DNA from: a virus
IMG/VR virus record: IMGVR_UViG_3300031951_000234
Coordinates: 1 to 51,591 of that record
DNA length: 51,591 nt
Strand: one strand, 5' to 3'
The notes under the pieces: model-generated
Database searches by the model: none
Seen by the model: only the letters and a program-made list of their open reading frames with translations
What the model was told of the DNA's origin: nothing
Program-made: the position numbers and the translations under genes
In this document: piece after piece, positions 8,001-16,319 of the stretch
Position numbering within the stretch: the stretch's first letter is position 1
How the letters are laid out: each line of letters starts with the position of its first letter

Positions 8001-9321
8001 GTCGATTGATAGCAGCCCTGAAGATCGAGAGCGTGCCGTCAGGGCCGCGGAGGCTCGGATCGCAGGAGTTCAGGCGAGACAGAACGAGGTCGATGCCCGC
8101 GCCAGGGCCGTTCGCACGGGCCGCACGTTCGGCGGCGATCGGACAACTGCGGCGCTGTCGGCGCTCCGCGGCGACGAGCGACTTGCAAACGAGTTCGCGA
8201 GAGCGCAGGCTTTCCTTATTCGAGAAATTGAGAAAGAAACAGATTTTAGAAGGAGACTTGACCAAGCAATAGCGTCTGGCGACGACGCTGCTGTGAAGAA
8301 GGCGACAGAGGAATTGGAGATTGCGCAAAAGGCCAGCGAAGCCGCCGCCGCCTATGGAGAAGCAGTCGTCGCGTTGGAGGACGCGCTTGGTCGCATTCGC
8401 AAGATTGCGTCCGGCGCGCTGTCGCAGTCCGAGCAAATCGCCGACAATGCGCAGCGCAATCTGACCGACAACCCCACGGCCAGAAACAGGCAGGCCAGGG
8501 ACGAGGCTGAATTGCAGTTGATTCGAGATCGTGAGCGCATTGCTATGGCGAATAACGCGCTTGACAGTAGACGGTCTAGTATTCCAGGCGGAGGAGACAA
8601 AAGAATAGACGAGATCAATGCAGAGTTAGAGGCAATCACACAAGAGCGCAAGCGTCTTGAGGAGCAGGCCAGCAAGCCTGGTGGTGCGTATCCTACACCA
8701 GACGAAGTCCAGCGCCTCGCCGACCGAGAAGCGCAACTTCTCGCCGAGCGTGAGACAAGGCTGTACGAACTCACCGAGGCAGAACGAAGGCAGATCGACG
8801 CCATCAACGAGGAGATCGCCGCCAGAAGGCGAATGATTGACTTTGAGGACGAGGTTCGCAATCGGCGTAACCCCGTCGGCAACGACATCCGCGGCCTCGA
8901 CCTTCTTGAGAGGCCAGGCCAGCAAGCCGCGCGCGAACTGCGTCAGCAGATCGCCGACATCCGCGCGGCCACGCAGGCAAATGTGGCACTAGCCATCAAG
9001 GAGGGCCGGTTCGGCGACATCGCCGCTGCGCAGCAGCAAGGCAAGGAAGCGGAGCGGAGAGCACAACTGGAAACCTTCCGCCAGCAAGCCCCAGCCATCT
9101 TCGGCCTCGCCGACTCCGTCGCCAACGCCGTCCTCCAAGGCCCGTCCCGCGCCGCCCTCCAGCCGACCGACGTTTCGACCGTCGAGGGGTCGCGCGAACT
9201 GACCCGCCTCCTCCGCGGCGACGACGCGGCGAAGGATCAGGCCAACATGGTCGAACTTCAGCGTGAGGCCAACCGCCTCCTCGACATCATCGCCAACGGA
9301 CAGCCACAGGTAGCCAACTAG
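5047..9321 (+). CDS. Tape measure protein
   Basis: At 1424 residues this is the longest gene in the window, and it sits directly after the tail chaperones. It is mostly predicted coiled coil rich in Ala, Gln, Arg and Glu (about residues 20-600 and 740-1400). A hydrophobic block at about residues 657-685 (FIIGGTTGLIAGIAASIG) is typical of the membrane-inserting part of tape measure proteins. The N-terminal motif (GYLGKISAVVAINTGG) resembles the start of phage tape measures. Established rule of thumb: tail length scales at roughly 1.5 angstrom per residue, implying a tail near 200 nm, so a long-tailed siphovirus. No peptidase or lysozyme domain is recognised. Confidence 0.88.
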   Translation: MARGYLGKISAVVAINTGGVKPSLNTAKKDIESWGSTVGSRIRATSEAAKRSVEGIFTPLQKLQAAVNAANRNPLKLDIPNVRAYLDLARAVEQISKPLGAAQKQFTGLSQGVQTELLPAFRAAQKQATQLFDAISSGAKVSDRDFANTEARINRVIQAISRANEASQAVRGLATGQELRFRNPEFLQATNRASSLQQQAAALSPEAIAGRGIVNLIGQQRQAADEAERLRSTIERITITRRGDAQVAQQAYSQQLAALERINDELQQQIGLAQAAAGRRSAFDSQELDRRSGALARRNANSFEDATAGVMGFSRGQDERLIGRITPSIDSVIVRIRELDQQYQALPEAARAALDPQVNQLNSIANAARSGAASVGVLEDAYNRTRVSVESAAEAVRASEFQFTPGDPTGEFGPPRPSTPLPPDYLRGRAVSEASAGLGTDIAGPQRALDNLRGAIGSVKGQIDSLPAGLRGQFIPAIQGAEAEYRRLYSTARVTTAEIQESATRLATLEQGISRASSAARQFGGTFAQFRDSLEARGAAGGLEFLRTALARATGDATRAAAAVDRLAEAYQEAASTPGGFQRNAAELQRLSNEAIEATAAVEGVGQSQAALQRGFARTGDVARGAFGNTGLAIQQAAFAIDDFFSVTGGLDQRIRAAGNNISQLGFIIGGTTGLIAGIAASIGSQLIVALIRWYNEGRTTEDQVKSLNDALARQKSLVEDLKQAFESLGDSIARRAFSEPAQQAREFAKSLDEITKKQKESREKRIADLDPYVQRERAEQARIQRELENEQDPNRRVVLQRDLRRAQRGERAVTEGLIAGAPTTQRDRDREIAGLERVFTDVNDRLFREGGVGRPVARNQAQQLIASIQGGSASDQTTQLRDQQRAIDNEARSGRLSRPIADQAIAQLELVINRLEFAAETATDELSVRIARSSFAASLAIEDAQKDVADAIRRGVQGAGEFRNELDKLARELNAAQTELTNAQSIDSSPEDRERAVRAAEARIAGVQARQNEVDARARAVRTGRTFGGDRTTAALSALRGDERLANEFARAQAFLIREIEKETDFRRRLDQAIASGDDAAVKKATEELEIAQKASEAAAAYGEAVVALEDALGRIRKIASGALSQSEQIADNAQRNLTDNPTARNRQARDEAELQLIRDRERIAMANNALDSRRSSIPGGGDKRIDEINAELEAITQERKRLEEQASKPGGAYPTPDEVQRLADREAQLLAERETRLYELTEAERRQIDAINEEIAARRRMIDFEDEVRNRRNPVGNDIRGLDLLERPGQQAARELRQQIADIRAATQANVALAIKEGRFGDIAAAQQQGKEAERRAQLETFRQQAPAIFGLADSVANAVLQGPSRAALQPTDVSTVEGSRELTRLLRGDDAAKDQANMVELQREANRLLDIIANGQPQVAN

Positions 9322-9334
9322 AAGGAGCATTGCA

Positions 9335-9703
9335 GTGGCAGACATCAGTTACAGCGTGTCGTACAGGGTATCGAAGGACTTCCTCAACGCCCAGGTGGCG
9401 GCCGGGAACATCACGGCCACCATGACCCTCACAGGGCTACAGACCCAGACTCTGACGCTCTCGACGAACGCCGTCAACATCTCGACGGCGAATCTGGGCC
9501 AGGTCGGCCTGGCGTTCTTGCAGAACCTCTCCACGGCCACGGCGTCCACCTGCGCCATCGGCATCGAGGCCGGCGGCTCGTTCGTCGGCTTCACGACCCT
9601 GCGGGCCGGCGAGCCGGCGATCCTGCGGATGACGCCCGGCACGTCCTACTCGGCCAAGGGCGTCAGCGGCACCCGGCTCCGCGTGGACATTACGGAGGGC
9701 TGA
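9335..9703 (+). CDS. Small beta-rich tail protein
   Basis: A 122-residue protein starting at GTG 9335, 8 bases after a GAAGGAG ribosome site. Composition is Thr/Ser/Val/Ala rich with almost no charge, and it alternates short strands (TMTLTGLQTQTLTLS, GLAFLQNLST, AILRMTPG), pointing to a beta sandwich. The segment 'G-L-A-F-L-Q-N-L.....C-x-I-G-I....G-F-x-T-L-R-A-G-E' is seen in small phage virion proteins that bind field-specific offsets on the tail tip. Exact role unknown. It lies between the tape measure and the larger distal tail protein, so it is probably a tail-tip component. Confidence 0.6.
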   Translation: MADISYSVSYRVSKDFLNAQVAAGNITATMTLTGLQTQTLTLSTNAVNISTANLGQVGLAFLQNLSTATASTCAIGIEAGGSFVGFTTLRAGEPAILRMTPGTSYSAKGVSGTRLRVDITEG

Positions 9704-9704
9704 A

Positions 9705-10844
9705 ATGCCTAAGATCACTCGCGAAATAACATCCGGCACCCAGTTCTCCCGGTCGTCGGAGAACAACACGGTCGCCGACACGCAGACGCGGGCCTTCCGC
9801 GTCATCCTGAGTGAGCCGAACGAGGTCTTCAACATTCAGGACGAGTGCCAGGTCAGGATCGGCGACCAGCACCCGTACAACACGAACATCTACTGCACGT
9901 CGTTCGACGCGAAGTACGAGGGCGACAGCCGGCTCGTCGTTCTCTGCACGTTCAACTACTCGTCTGGCTCTTCGCAGGAATCAAGTTCAGGGGGCCAAGA
10001 TCCTTCGAGTTACTCACCGGACGTGCGGCCTGCGAACTGGTCAACGAGCACGTCACTGATTGAGACGCCTGTTTATAACTGGTTTTTTAGGCACAAATCA
10101 TACGAATGGCTACCCGTAGAAACGGCGGCGGAAAATCCAGTCGGAGATATATACGAAGGAATAACTCGACTAACGAGCCTGGTTAATATATCTATTGAGC
10201 AGCCAGAGTTCGTCGATCCAACTCGACACAATATGTACGGAGGATACATCAATAGCGAGGAGATCAATCTCGGCTCGCTCAAAATGAAGCCGCATACCGT
10301 CATGTTTCGGGGCTGCCAGTCACAGCCGTATGTTGAAAGTTGGGGTGGATCGACGTACCGCGGCTGGAAGGTGACATACGAGTTTGCGTATAAGCGCAAT
10401 GAGACAAAGATTCATCCTTTTGCTGAGGCTGCCAGTGAAGTAACCGTCGATCTTGGGTGGGACATCGCTGTTCCGCAGACCGGACTGAATGTCTTCGCTT
10501 TTGATCCGCCTGGAGTCGCCGGCCAAGATGACGTGTATGGTCAGCCGCTCCAGCATGGAGACGAAAACTCAGACGACGCCGTTCTTCGGCAATTTGCTGG
10601 CAGAATTGTCGAGCCTCCGCGACTATGCACCGGAATCGCAGCCGGCGAAAAGGTGCGTGCGATGGTCAAGGTCTTCTCCTACAGGGGCGGAGGCGCATCG
10701 CAGACACCGTCGGCCTCTCCCATTCCGCTCAACTACGGCGGAACGCCACGCAGCAAGGATGCCGACCCAAAAGTGTATGTTCTGGGCTACCAAGTCCAGC
10801 CATCCATCAATCTCACGACGACCCTGAAACTGCGGCTGACCTAA
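9705..10844 (+). CDS. Distal tail / tail-tip protein (hypothetical)
   Basis: A 379-residue protein starting two bases after the previous stop. The first 75 residues form a beta-strand region (ITREITSGTQ...FRVILSEPNEVFNIQDECQVRIGDQH) that looks like an oligomerising tail-tip domain. Later motifs include VTYEFAYKRNETKI and DLGWDIAVPQ. The 'T-Y-E-F-A-Y-K' strand pattern recurs in proteins immediately after tape measures. Codons between about 10040 and 10480 are noticeably more AT-rich than in neighbouring genes. I cannot assign a Dit, Tal or other named family; context gives distal tail. Confidence 0.6.
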   Translation: MPKITREITSGTQFSRSSENNTVADTQTRAFRVILSEPNEVFNIQDECQVRIGDQHPYNTNIYCTSFDAKYEGDSRLVVLCTFNYSSGSSQESSSGGQDPSSYSPDVRPANWSTSTSLIETPVYNWFFRHKSYEWLPVETAAENPVGDIYEGITRLTSLVNISIEQPEFVDPTRHNMYGGYINSEEINLGSLKMKPHTVMFRGCQSQPYVESWGGSTYRGWKVTYEFAYKRNETKIHPFAEAASEVTVDLGWDIAVPQTGLNVFAFDPPGVAGQDDVYGQPLQHGDENSDDAVLRQFAGRIVEPPRLCTGIAAGEKVRAMVKVFSYRGGGASQTPSASPIPLNYGGTPRSKDADPKVYVLGYQVQPSINLTTTLKLRLT

Positions 10845-11215
10845 TGTCTCGCCAAGAGCGGTACTTCATCGGGCCGAAACTGCTCTCCGACATACGCCAG
10901 GTCGTCGGGAGAGTGGACGGCATTGCGTACAGCACGTCTGGGCCGTCGCAGAATGTGATTCATCAGGGGTTGATGCAGGACTCGTCGTCGTCGTCGTCGT
11001 CGCGCCTCCGCATCGGCAAGACGACCGCGACGTGGAACAAAGGCACGCTCGCGACCATCACGCTCTGGGAGACTGGCACGCCGCCGAACGAGACGCAGGG
11101 CGGCGGCACCATCGAAAACGTCGTCAACAAGTGGGCCACGGTTGCCAGCGGCAAGTGGGTCGGCATCCAACGCGCCAAGAACGGCTCCTACTACCTCGTC
11201 GTTTCGGAGTGCTAG
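10844..11215 (+). CDS. Small tail protein with poly-serine linker
   Basis: A 123-residue protein. I chose ATG 10844 because it overlaps the upstream stop (TAATG); an in-frame ATG at 10625 would be buried in the previous gene. Residues 1-45 are helical, then a run of seven serines encoded by a TCG triplet repeat (about 10982-11005) joins a C-terminal beta domain. That domain (IGKTTATWNKGTLATITLWE, then GKWVGIQRAKNGSYYLV) has the look of a small Ig- or SH3-like module. The repeat length changes in multiples of three, so it alters linker length rather than frame. Function unknown. Confidence 0.55.
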   Translation: MSRQERYFIGPKLLSDIRQVVGRVDGIAYSTSGPSQNVIHQGLMQDSSSSSSSRLRIGKTTATWNKGTLATITLWETGTPPNETQGGGTIENVVNKWATVASGKWVGIQRAKNGSYYLVVSEC

Positions 11216-13285
11216 ATGGACGTTCTGGCGTACATCGCGAGCGACCCGACCGTGCTGCCGCTGTGGGCGGCGTTTCTTTTCGCGGCAGGGATGTACCCGA
11301 TTGGTCTGATTTTCGGATGCTCGCCGTGCTGCGAACCGTGCAATGTATGCGAAGAAGGATCGCTGCCGGAAACGCTCACCGTCACCGTGGAAGGCTACGA
11401 AGACACGACCCAACAGGGGCCGTTTATAACGTCGCTCCAGTTCGATTCGTGCTGGGATACGCTGCCGGAGCCCTACACGCCAAGCAAGCCGGCCGGAAGG
11501 ATCACGGCGCCCGGCGGCACGCCGGGGCCGATCACCGCGACGGAGATTACCGATGGCGGATCGCGCTATGCGATCCTCGGGCGGGAGGCGCCCACGCTGA
11601 CAATTACCGGCGGTTCCGGCACGGGCGCCGTGTTTTCCGCTGTGCTGGATGAATCAACGATAGGATGCGAAATCCCGGTCTGGTCGCTGGAATCCGCGAC
11701 GGTCGAGGATGGCGGCAGCGGCTACGCGGACAACGAATCGGCAACGATCACGGCGGCAGTTGGCGATACCGTGGTGTTGGAAGCGGAGGCAAGCATCCGC
11801 ACGGTGTTTGAACCGCCCACCGTGACGGTCGCCGCGACCGGCGCCGGAACGGGAGCATCGCTGACGGCAACGCTGCGAGAGAAAACCGGGCTGCCTTCGT
11901 ATCAACACAAGGAATGGGAAATCGACACCATTTCGATCGTGGATGGCGGCAGCGGCTACGAAGAATACGACGCGCTAGATTTTACGGTCGATGTGGGCGA
12001 GGGCGGTGCGCTGGCGGTTGTATCCGTTGACGGCAGCGGCGTTATCGTTTCGGTGGCGATCGTGAACCGCGGCACGTTCTTTTACGATACGGGAGTGGTG
12101 GAATCGCTCTACGTTTACACTGCCGGCGAATACTACCGCGAGAATGCGGCGCTGCCCGCAATCGTCGCGCCGATCGACGTTACCGTGATCCAATCCGCGC
12201 TATCGCCTAGCGTCGGCACTGGCGCGGAGTTGCAGGCCAACGTGGACGATGACCCCGATAGCCCTACATTCGGGCAAGTTGTTTCGATAACAGTTCTAGA
12301 CGGCGGCGCGAACTACCTTGCATACGAATACGTTCCGGCCGCGTGCTGCAAGGAATACCACAACGGAAAAACATACGTTCTACGGCGCGCGAAATCGCAG
12401 GGGGATCAACTGTTTCACGTTCTCGGCGGTATGTCTGGGCCATGCCGATATGAGCAAGCATTCTGCGGCGTGTACGGAAGCGGAGCGCTTTGGTATCCAT
12501 CTGCCGGGCTTACTGGCCTTAACGGGATAGAGGTTGTCTACAACGGGCCGGCGGTTCCGCCTACTGTGCGAATCCAAGACGCGGAAACCCCCGGCTTGGC
12601 GGGCTGCAACCGCACGCTGGTTTCCACAACGCTGATCGAAAACTGTAGTGAGTTCTCATTCACCGCAACGAACAGCGCTGACGATGTGACGGCAACCGTA
12701 ACGCCGGGCGGAACATACGATCCCACGTTCGGCGCAGGGATGGAAAACGAGCCTCACATTTTCACGGGATATAACCGCAGGTGTGCGCCGTGCTGCCACG
12801 GTGACGATACGCCGCCCGACGAAATCGAAATCGATTTGTCGGCTGCCGATGGGCCTTTTGTCGAACCCGTGACGTTTGTTTTATCGCAAGTGATCGGAAC
12901 AACGTGGACATTTTCGCCGCCCGCAACCATAGGAGGGCCTAATTTCTTTTTCGCTTTTATCGATCCGCCGGGGGTCTATTTCGCGAATCTCGGGATTAGT
13001 GTTTCCGTAGAGCCTTGCCAGTTCACCGGATGCGAACATTGTTGGATGAAATGCCGAACGTCGGTCGGAATAGCGTATGTGCTTGGCGCTCAAACCGGAA
13101 CCGGTGGCAGCGGAAGCGTCAGCGTGCTGTATTCAAACGCCCTTGATTGCGACGATTGCGATGACACTACCGAAACCGGAATCTGCGAACCCAAGCCAGG
13201 AACGTACACGCTAACTACAGACGAACCCTATTCCTACATTGACGACGGCAACCCTACGGGGGAGTGGACGATCGAAATCAAATGA
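11216..13285 (+). CDS. Cys-rich repeat-containing tail protein
   Basis: A 689-residue protein whose ATG immediately follows the upstream TAG. The N-terminus has one hydrophobic helix (about residues 14-34). The body contains at least four copies of an 'I-x-D-G-G-(S/A)-x-Y' beta module (TEITDGGSRY, VEDGGSGY, IVDGGSGY, VLDGGANY), a repeat seen in large phage tail proteins. It is unusually rich in paired cysteines: CSPCCEPC at the start, CCKEY, CAPCC, CEHCWMKC and CDDCDD, suggesting metal-stabilised or disulphide-stabilised knobs. Codon choice differs from neighbours (more GAA, AAA, AAT, GCG), hinting at acquisition from another source. Role unknown; probably an adhesin or tail-tip protein. Confidence 0.7.
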   Translation: MDVLAYIASDPTVLPLWAAFLFAAGMYPIGLIFGCSPCCEPCNVCEEGSLPETLTVTVEGYEDTTQQGPFITSLQFDSCWDTLPEPYTPSKPAGRITAPGGTPGPITATEITDGGSRYAILGREAPTLTITGGSGTGAVFSAVLDESTIGCEIPVWSLESATVEDGGSGYADNESATITAAVGDTVVLEAEASIRTVFEPPTVTVAATGAGTGASLTATLREKTGLPSYQHKEWEIDTISIVDGGSGYEEYDALDFTVDVGEGGALAVVSVDGSGVIVSVAIVNRGTFFYDTGVVESLYVYTAGEYYRENAALPAIVAPIDVTVIQSALSPSVGTGAELQANVDDDPDSPTFGQVVSITVLDGGANYLAYEYVPAACCKEYHNGKTYVLRRAKSQGDQLFHVLGGMSGPCRYEQAFCGVYGSGALWYPSAGLTGLNGIEVVYNGPAVPPTVRIQDAETPGLAGCNRTLVSTTLIENCSEFSFTATNSADDVTATVTPGGTYDPTFGAGMENEPHIFTGYNRRCAPCCHGDDTPPDEIEIDLSAADGPFVEPVTFVLSQVIGTTWTFSPPATIGGPNFFFAFIDPPGVYFANLGISVSVEPCQFTGCEHCWMKCRTSVGIAYVLGAQTGTGGSGSVSVLYSNALDCDDCDDTTETGICEPKPGTYTLTTDEPYSYIDDGNPTGEWTIEIK

Positions 13286-13605
13286 CGGCGCTTTGCAATT
13301 TCCGCGATTCGCTCACTTGCCCGGCCTGCGGGTATGTGGCAAAACACCCGCGAACGCTGCGACAATGCCGCCCGGTGCCGCCGAAGGTCTGGCAGCCCAT
13401 CATGGTCGGCGACCTCGTCGAGCAGGCGCTGACCAGCGTCGGCATCACGAAGGAGCGGGTAGAGAAACTGACCCGCACCGAGGGCAAGCCGGGTGGCTGT
13501 GGCTGCGGTGCCAGGAAAAAGTGGATGAACGAGCAGGGGGCCAAGGTGCAGCACGCCATCCGCGATGCTGGCATGGCAGCATCGAAGTTCTACTTCGGAA
13601 AATGA
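13282..13605 (+). CDS. Small zinc-binding protein
   Basis: A 107-residue protein starting at ATG 13282, overlapping the upstream TGA (ATGA). It begins with a CPACGY knuckle (about residues 13-18). A second Cys cluster (GGCGCGARKKWMNE) lies in the C-terminal part, preceded by a helix EQALTSVGITKERVEKL. The 'C-G-C..RK..(L/M)N' motif recurs in small proteins following tail genes in several environmental phages. Four cysteines in two pairs suit one zinc site. Function is unassigned. Composition returns to the GC-rich codon style of the rest of the genome. Confidence 0.6.
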   Translation: MTALCNFRDSLTCPACGYVAKHPRTLRQCRPVPPKVWQPIMVGDLVEQALTSVGITKERVEKLTRTEGKPGGCGCGARKKWMNEQGAKVQHAIRDAGMAASKFYFGK

Positions 13606-13642
13606 CGTTCCCTTCCCAGGCTACTGGCCTATACTACTGGCT

Positions 13643-13942
13643 ATGCCCAGCGACCACCACTTCACGCTGCATGGCCTCCGGTGGCTCCTCCGGTTCACGC
13701 GGCTGCGCGGCCAGGCCGCCGGCTGGGCGTATCTGCCCGATGCGAAGCGGCCGCAGATGCAGCGCAAGATCCTCATCGACGACCGCCTGAAGAATCGCCC
13801 CCTCTTGGAGACGATCCTGCATGAGTGCCTCCACGTCTCGTTCCCGTCGGCCAGCGAGGAACACGTCACCGAAAGCGCCAGGGACATCGCCAGAGTCCTC
13901 TGGACACTCGGCTACCGCATCGACGAAGACAAAACTCCTTGA
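13643..13942 (+). CDS. Minimal HExxH putative metallopeptidase
   Basis: A 99-residue protein with a textbook zincin helix: LLETILHECLHVSF, that is H60-E61-x-x-H64, followed by an acidic/His stretch (EEH, about 72-74) that could give the third ligand. The preceding strand KILIDDRL packs like the edge strand before the active helix in small SprT-like and ImmA-like peptidases. ATG 13643 was chosen by length and sense; its ribosome site is weak, and an upstream in-frame ATG at 13565 would overlap the previous gene. The 3' half is overlapped out of frame by the next gene. A role in virion maturation, lysis or host-protein cleavage is possible but unproven. Confidence 0.55.
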   Translation: MPSDHHFTLHGLRWLLRFTRLRGQAAGWAYLPDAKRPQMQRKILIDDRLKNRPLLETILHECLHVSFPSASEEHVTESARDIARVLWTLGYRIDEDKTP

Positions 13943-14171
13943 CGCGATCCTCGGTGACGACGACCTCAACAGCGTCCGCTGGAAGACGTGGTTCGAGGAT
14001 CTGCCGGAGGACGCCCAGGCAGAACTGTATCAGGTCAAGGCCGCATGGCGCAGCGGCATGATCTCGCGGGGCCGGCGAGCCGTCGCCAAGACGATCGCGA
14101 AGCACCTCCACGATCGCGGCTTGTCGCAGGTCGGCCACAGCGGAGTCGAAGCGTGGCTGTCAAAAGACTGA
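13821..14171 (+). CDS. Hypothetical protein, start uncertain
   Basis: The well-behaved part is the C-terminal ~78 residues (LDAILGDDDLNSVRWKTW through GVEAWLSKD), a helical acidic/basic protein. In frame, the only ATG/GTG/TTG before it is ATG 13821, which lies inside the HExxH gene and would overlap it out of frame by 122 bases. The first ~40 residues would then be Ser/Arg/Pro-rich and look like shadow coding. A non-standard start near 13935 with coupling to the upstream stop is the alternative. It ends inside the metallophosphoesterase gene's start. No family recognised. Confidence 0.45.
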   Translation: MSASTSRSRRPARNTSPKAPGTSPESSGHSATASTKTKLLDAILGDDDLNSVRWKTWFEDLPEDAQAELYQVKAAWRSGMISRGRRAVAKTIAKHLHDRGLSQVGHSGVEAWLSKD

Positions 14172-15283
14172 TCGACGACGTGGCCGGCGAACAGGTCACG
14201 AAGAAGATCGACGGCGATGCCGTCGAGGCCCGCTCGACGAGCCGCCGCATCAAGACGGTGGACGACTTGCTGCGTCATATCGAGGCGGATATGACGCAGT
14301 ACGTCGTCGCCGCGTCGGAGGCCACGAAGTGGGAGTGCGGCGACGGCGAAGGCGGCAGCATTGAACTGCACCGCGTCTTCGTCAGGCTCAAGCCGCGGGG
14401 CGGCCCGACGACCCGCGAAATCGTCGAGGGGATGATCCAGGCGGCGAAGAGGCAGATCCGGCTGCCGGCCCGCAAGGCCGCCAAGCGGACGGCGAGCGGC
14501 CAATGGCAACTCCTCGTAGTCTCCGACACGCACTTCGGCGCCTACGCCTGGAACCAGACAACCGGCGGCCAGGACTACGACCTGGGCATCGCCGAGGCCC
14601 GCGTGGCTGACGCTGGCAGCAGGCTCCTGGCCGTAGGCGATGACTGCAAGCCTGCCCGCCGCACGATCGCCCTGCTGGGCGACATCTTCCACTTCGACAC
14701 GCCGGCCGGCACGACTACCTCCGGCACGCCGCTGGAGCGGGATGGCCGGCTCCAGAAGGTCTTGAATGTCGCCTGCGATGTGATCATCGGCGTCATCGAG
14801 CGGTCAGCGGAGACGGCGCCGACGGACGTGGTCGTCGTGAATGGGAATCACGACGAGGTTTTAACTTGGGCGCTTCAGCGAGTTCTCGTCGAGCGGTTCG
14901 CCAGGCACCGCGGCGTGCAGATCGACCGCGAGTTCACGGGCCGCAAATACATCTGCCACGGCAAGAACCTCCTCGGCTTCGCCCACGGCCACAAGGCGAA
15001 GGCCAAACTCCCGCAGATCATGGCGCTTGAGCGGCCGCAGGAGTGGAGCCAGAGCATCTACCGAGAGTGGCACACCGGACACCTCCACCACCAGGCCGCC
15101 GCGAACAACAAGCCGCTGGACAGTCTCCAGGGCGTGATCGTGCGAACGGCACCGACGATCTGCCCGCCGGACGACTGGCACTCAACCGGCGGCTTCATCG
15201 GCGCGCGGCAGTGCATGGAGACGTTCTTCTACCGGCCAGAGGGCGGCCTGACGGCGATGCACGTCGCGGGAGTCGAGCCATGA
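14153..15283 (+). CDS. Calcineurin-like metallophosphoesterase
   Basis: A 376-residue phosphoesterase. The dinuclear metal-site motifs are in order: SDTHFG (D125, H127), GDIFHFD (D177), GNHDE (N232, H233), then FAHGH and TGHLHH. The first ~115 residues form a separate helical, basic domain with no recognised match. Start is GTG 14153, overlapping the previous gene by 19 bases; earlier in-frame ATGs would read through shadow sequence. Phage relatives are nucleases or phosphodiesterases used in DNA processing or host RNA/DNA turnover. It is tightly coupled (ATGA) to a dCMP deaminase, so a part in nucleotide salvage is plausible. Confidence 0.85.
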   Translation: MAVKRLIDDVAGEQVTKKIDGDAVEARSTSRRIKTVDDLLRHIEADMTQYVVAASEATKWECGDGEGGSIELHRVFVRLKPRGGPTTREIVEGMIQAAKRQIRLPARKAAKRTASGQWQLLVVSDTHFGAYAWNQTTGGQDYDLGIAEARVADAGSRLLAVGDDCKPARRTIALLGDIFHFDTPAGTTTSGTPLERDGRLQKVLNVACDVIIGVIERSAETAPTDVVVVNGNHDEVLTWALQRVLVERFARHRGVQIDREFTGRKYICHGKNLLGFAHGHKAKAKLPQIMALERPQEWSQSIYREWHTGHLHHQAAANNKPLDSLQGVIVRTAPTICPPDDWHSTGGFIGARQCMETFFYRPEGGLTAMHVAGVEP

Positions 15284-15774
15284 TCCTCGAACACCGCTCT
15301 GACCTCGACTGGCTGCGGCAGGCGTGCGTGGCGGCCACGGGGTCGCACGACCCCAGCACCCAGAACGGTGCCGTCCTCGTCCCAAGGAGCGGCTACGTCA
15401 CGCTCGCGCACAATTCGATCCCGGCTGGCATCAACCCGCTGCCGGGCCGGCTGGATCGGCCAGTCAAGTACGACTTCGTCGAGCACGCGGAGCGGGCGGC
15501 GATCTACAAGGCGGCCAGAAACGGCACGCCGACGCTGGGGGCCAGGCTGTACTGCCCGTGGTTCGCCTGTGCCGACTGCGCCAGGGCGATCATCTGCTCC
15601 GGCGTGATCGAGGTCATCGGCCACATCCGGCCGCGGGCGGCCACGCCGGAGCGGTGGACGGCGACGATTGTGCAGGCCGAGGCGATGCTCCGCGAGGCCG
15701 GCGTCGGGATGCGCTGGCTGGCCGGGCCTGTGGGCGTGACGATTCGCTTCAACGGAGAGGAGATGAGGCTGTGA
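15280..15774 (+). CDS. dCMP deaminase family protein
   Basis: A 164-residue cytidine/deoxycytidylate deaminase-fold protein. It has the zinc-binding signature H69-A-E71 with E71 as proton shuttle, followed by PWFACADCARAI (C97 and C100 as the other zinc ligands). The STQNGAVLV strand near residue 26 is also family-typical. dCMP deaminase converts dCMP to dUMP, feeding dTMP synthesis. The ATG overlaps the phosphoesterase stop, and the downstream dNMP kinase start overlaps this stop (GTGA), giving a compact nucleotide-metabolism operon. Length and motif spacing match phage T4-like dCMP deaminases, though CDD-like activity cannot be excluded. Confidence 0.85.
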   Translation: MILEHRSDLDWLRQACVAATGSHDPSTQNGAVLVPRSGYVTLAHNSIPAGINPLPGRLDRPVKYDFVEHAERAAIYKAARNGTPTLGARLYCPWFACADCARAIICSGVIEVIGHIRPRAATPERWTATIVQAEAMLREAGVGMRWLAGPVGVTIRFNGEEMRL

Positions 15775-16319
15775 TTATTGGGCTTTGCGGGCAGGCTGGG
15801 GCTGGGAAAGGGACGGTCGCGGAAGCCCTCGCATGGCGAGGGTTCGCGACCGTCTCCTTCGCCGACCCACTCTACGCCGCCATATCCGCCATCACCGGCC
15901 TGCCGGTGTCCGACCTTCAAGACCGCACCAAGAAGGAGGTGCCGATCGACTGGGTCGGCACATCGCCCAGGCGGCTCTTGCAGACCCTCGGCACCGAGTG
16001 GGGCAGGCAGATGATCCGCGACGACATCTGGATTCAGGCGACCATGCGGCGGATGCTGCCGGGCGGCGACTACTGCGTCCCTGACGTGCGTTTCGACAAC
16101 GAGGCGGCGGCGATCCGCGAGGCCGGCGGGCGGATCTGGCGGATCGTGCGGCCGGGCCACGCCGTGCTCGACGAGGCGGCGGCGGCACACGCCAGCGAGG
16201 CGGGGATCAGCGAGCAGTACATCGACGCCGTGATCGTCAACACCGGCAGCCTCTCAGACCTGGCAACGGCCGTGGAAACCGCCATGACGAGGCTACTGGC
16301 CGGTACAATGGAGGTATGA
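15771..16319 (+). CDS. Deoxynucleoside monophosphate kinase
   Basis: A 182-residue P-loop kinase. The N-terminus IIGLCGQAGAGKGT holds the Walker A lysine K13. Then SFADPLYAAI, WGRQMIRDDIWI and PDVRFDNEA follow, the pattern of phage deoxynucleotide monophosphate kinases (T4 gp1-like), where the 'D-x-R-F-x-N-E' motif sits at the nucleotide-binding lid. It phosphorylates dNMPs released from host DNA to dNDPs. GTG start overlaps the deaminase stop. The product would work directly downstream of the dCMP deaminase and thymidylate steps. Confidence 0.82.
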   Translation: MIIGLCGQAGAGKGTVAEALAWRGFATVSFADPLYAAISAITGLPVSDLQDRTKKEVPIDWVGTSPRRLLQTLGTEWGRQMIRDDIWIQATMRRMLPGGDYCVPDVRFDNEAAAIREAGGRIWRIVRPGHAVLDEAAAAHASEAGISEQYIDAVIVNTGSLSDLATAVETAMTRLLAGTMEV

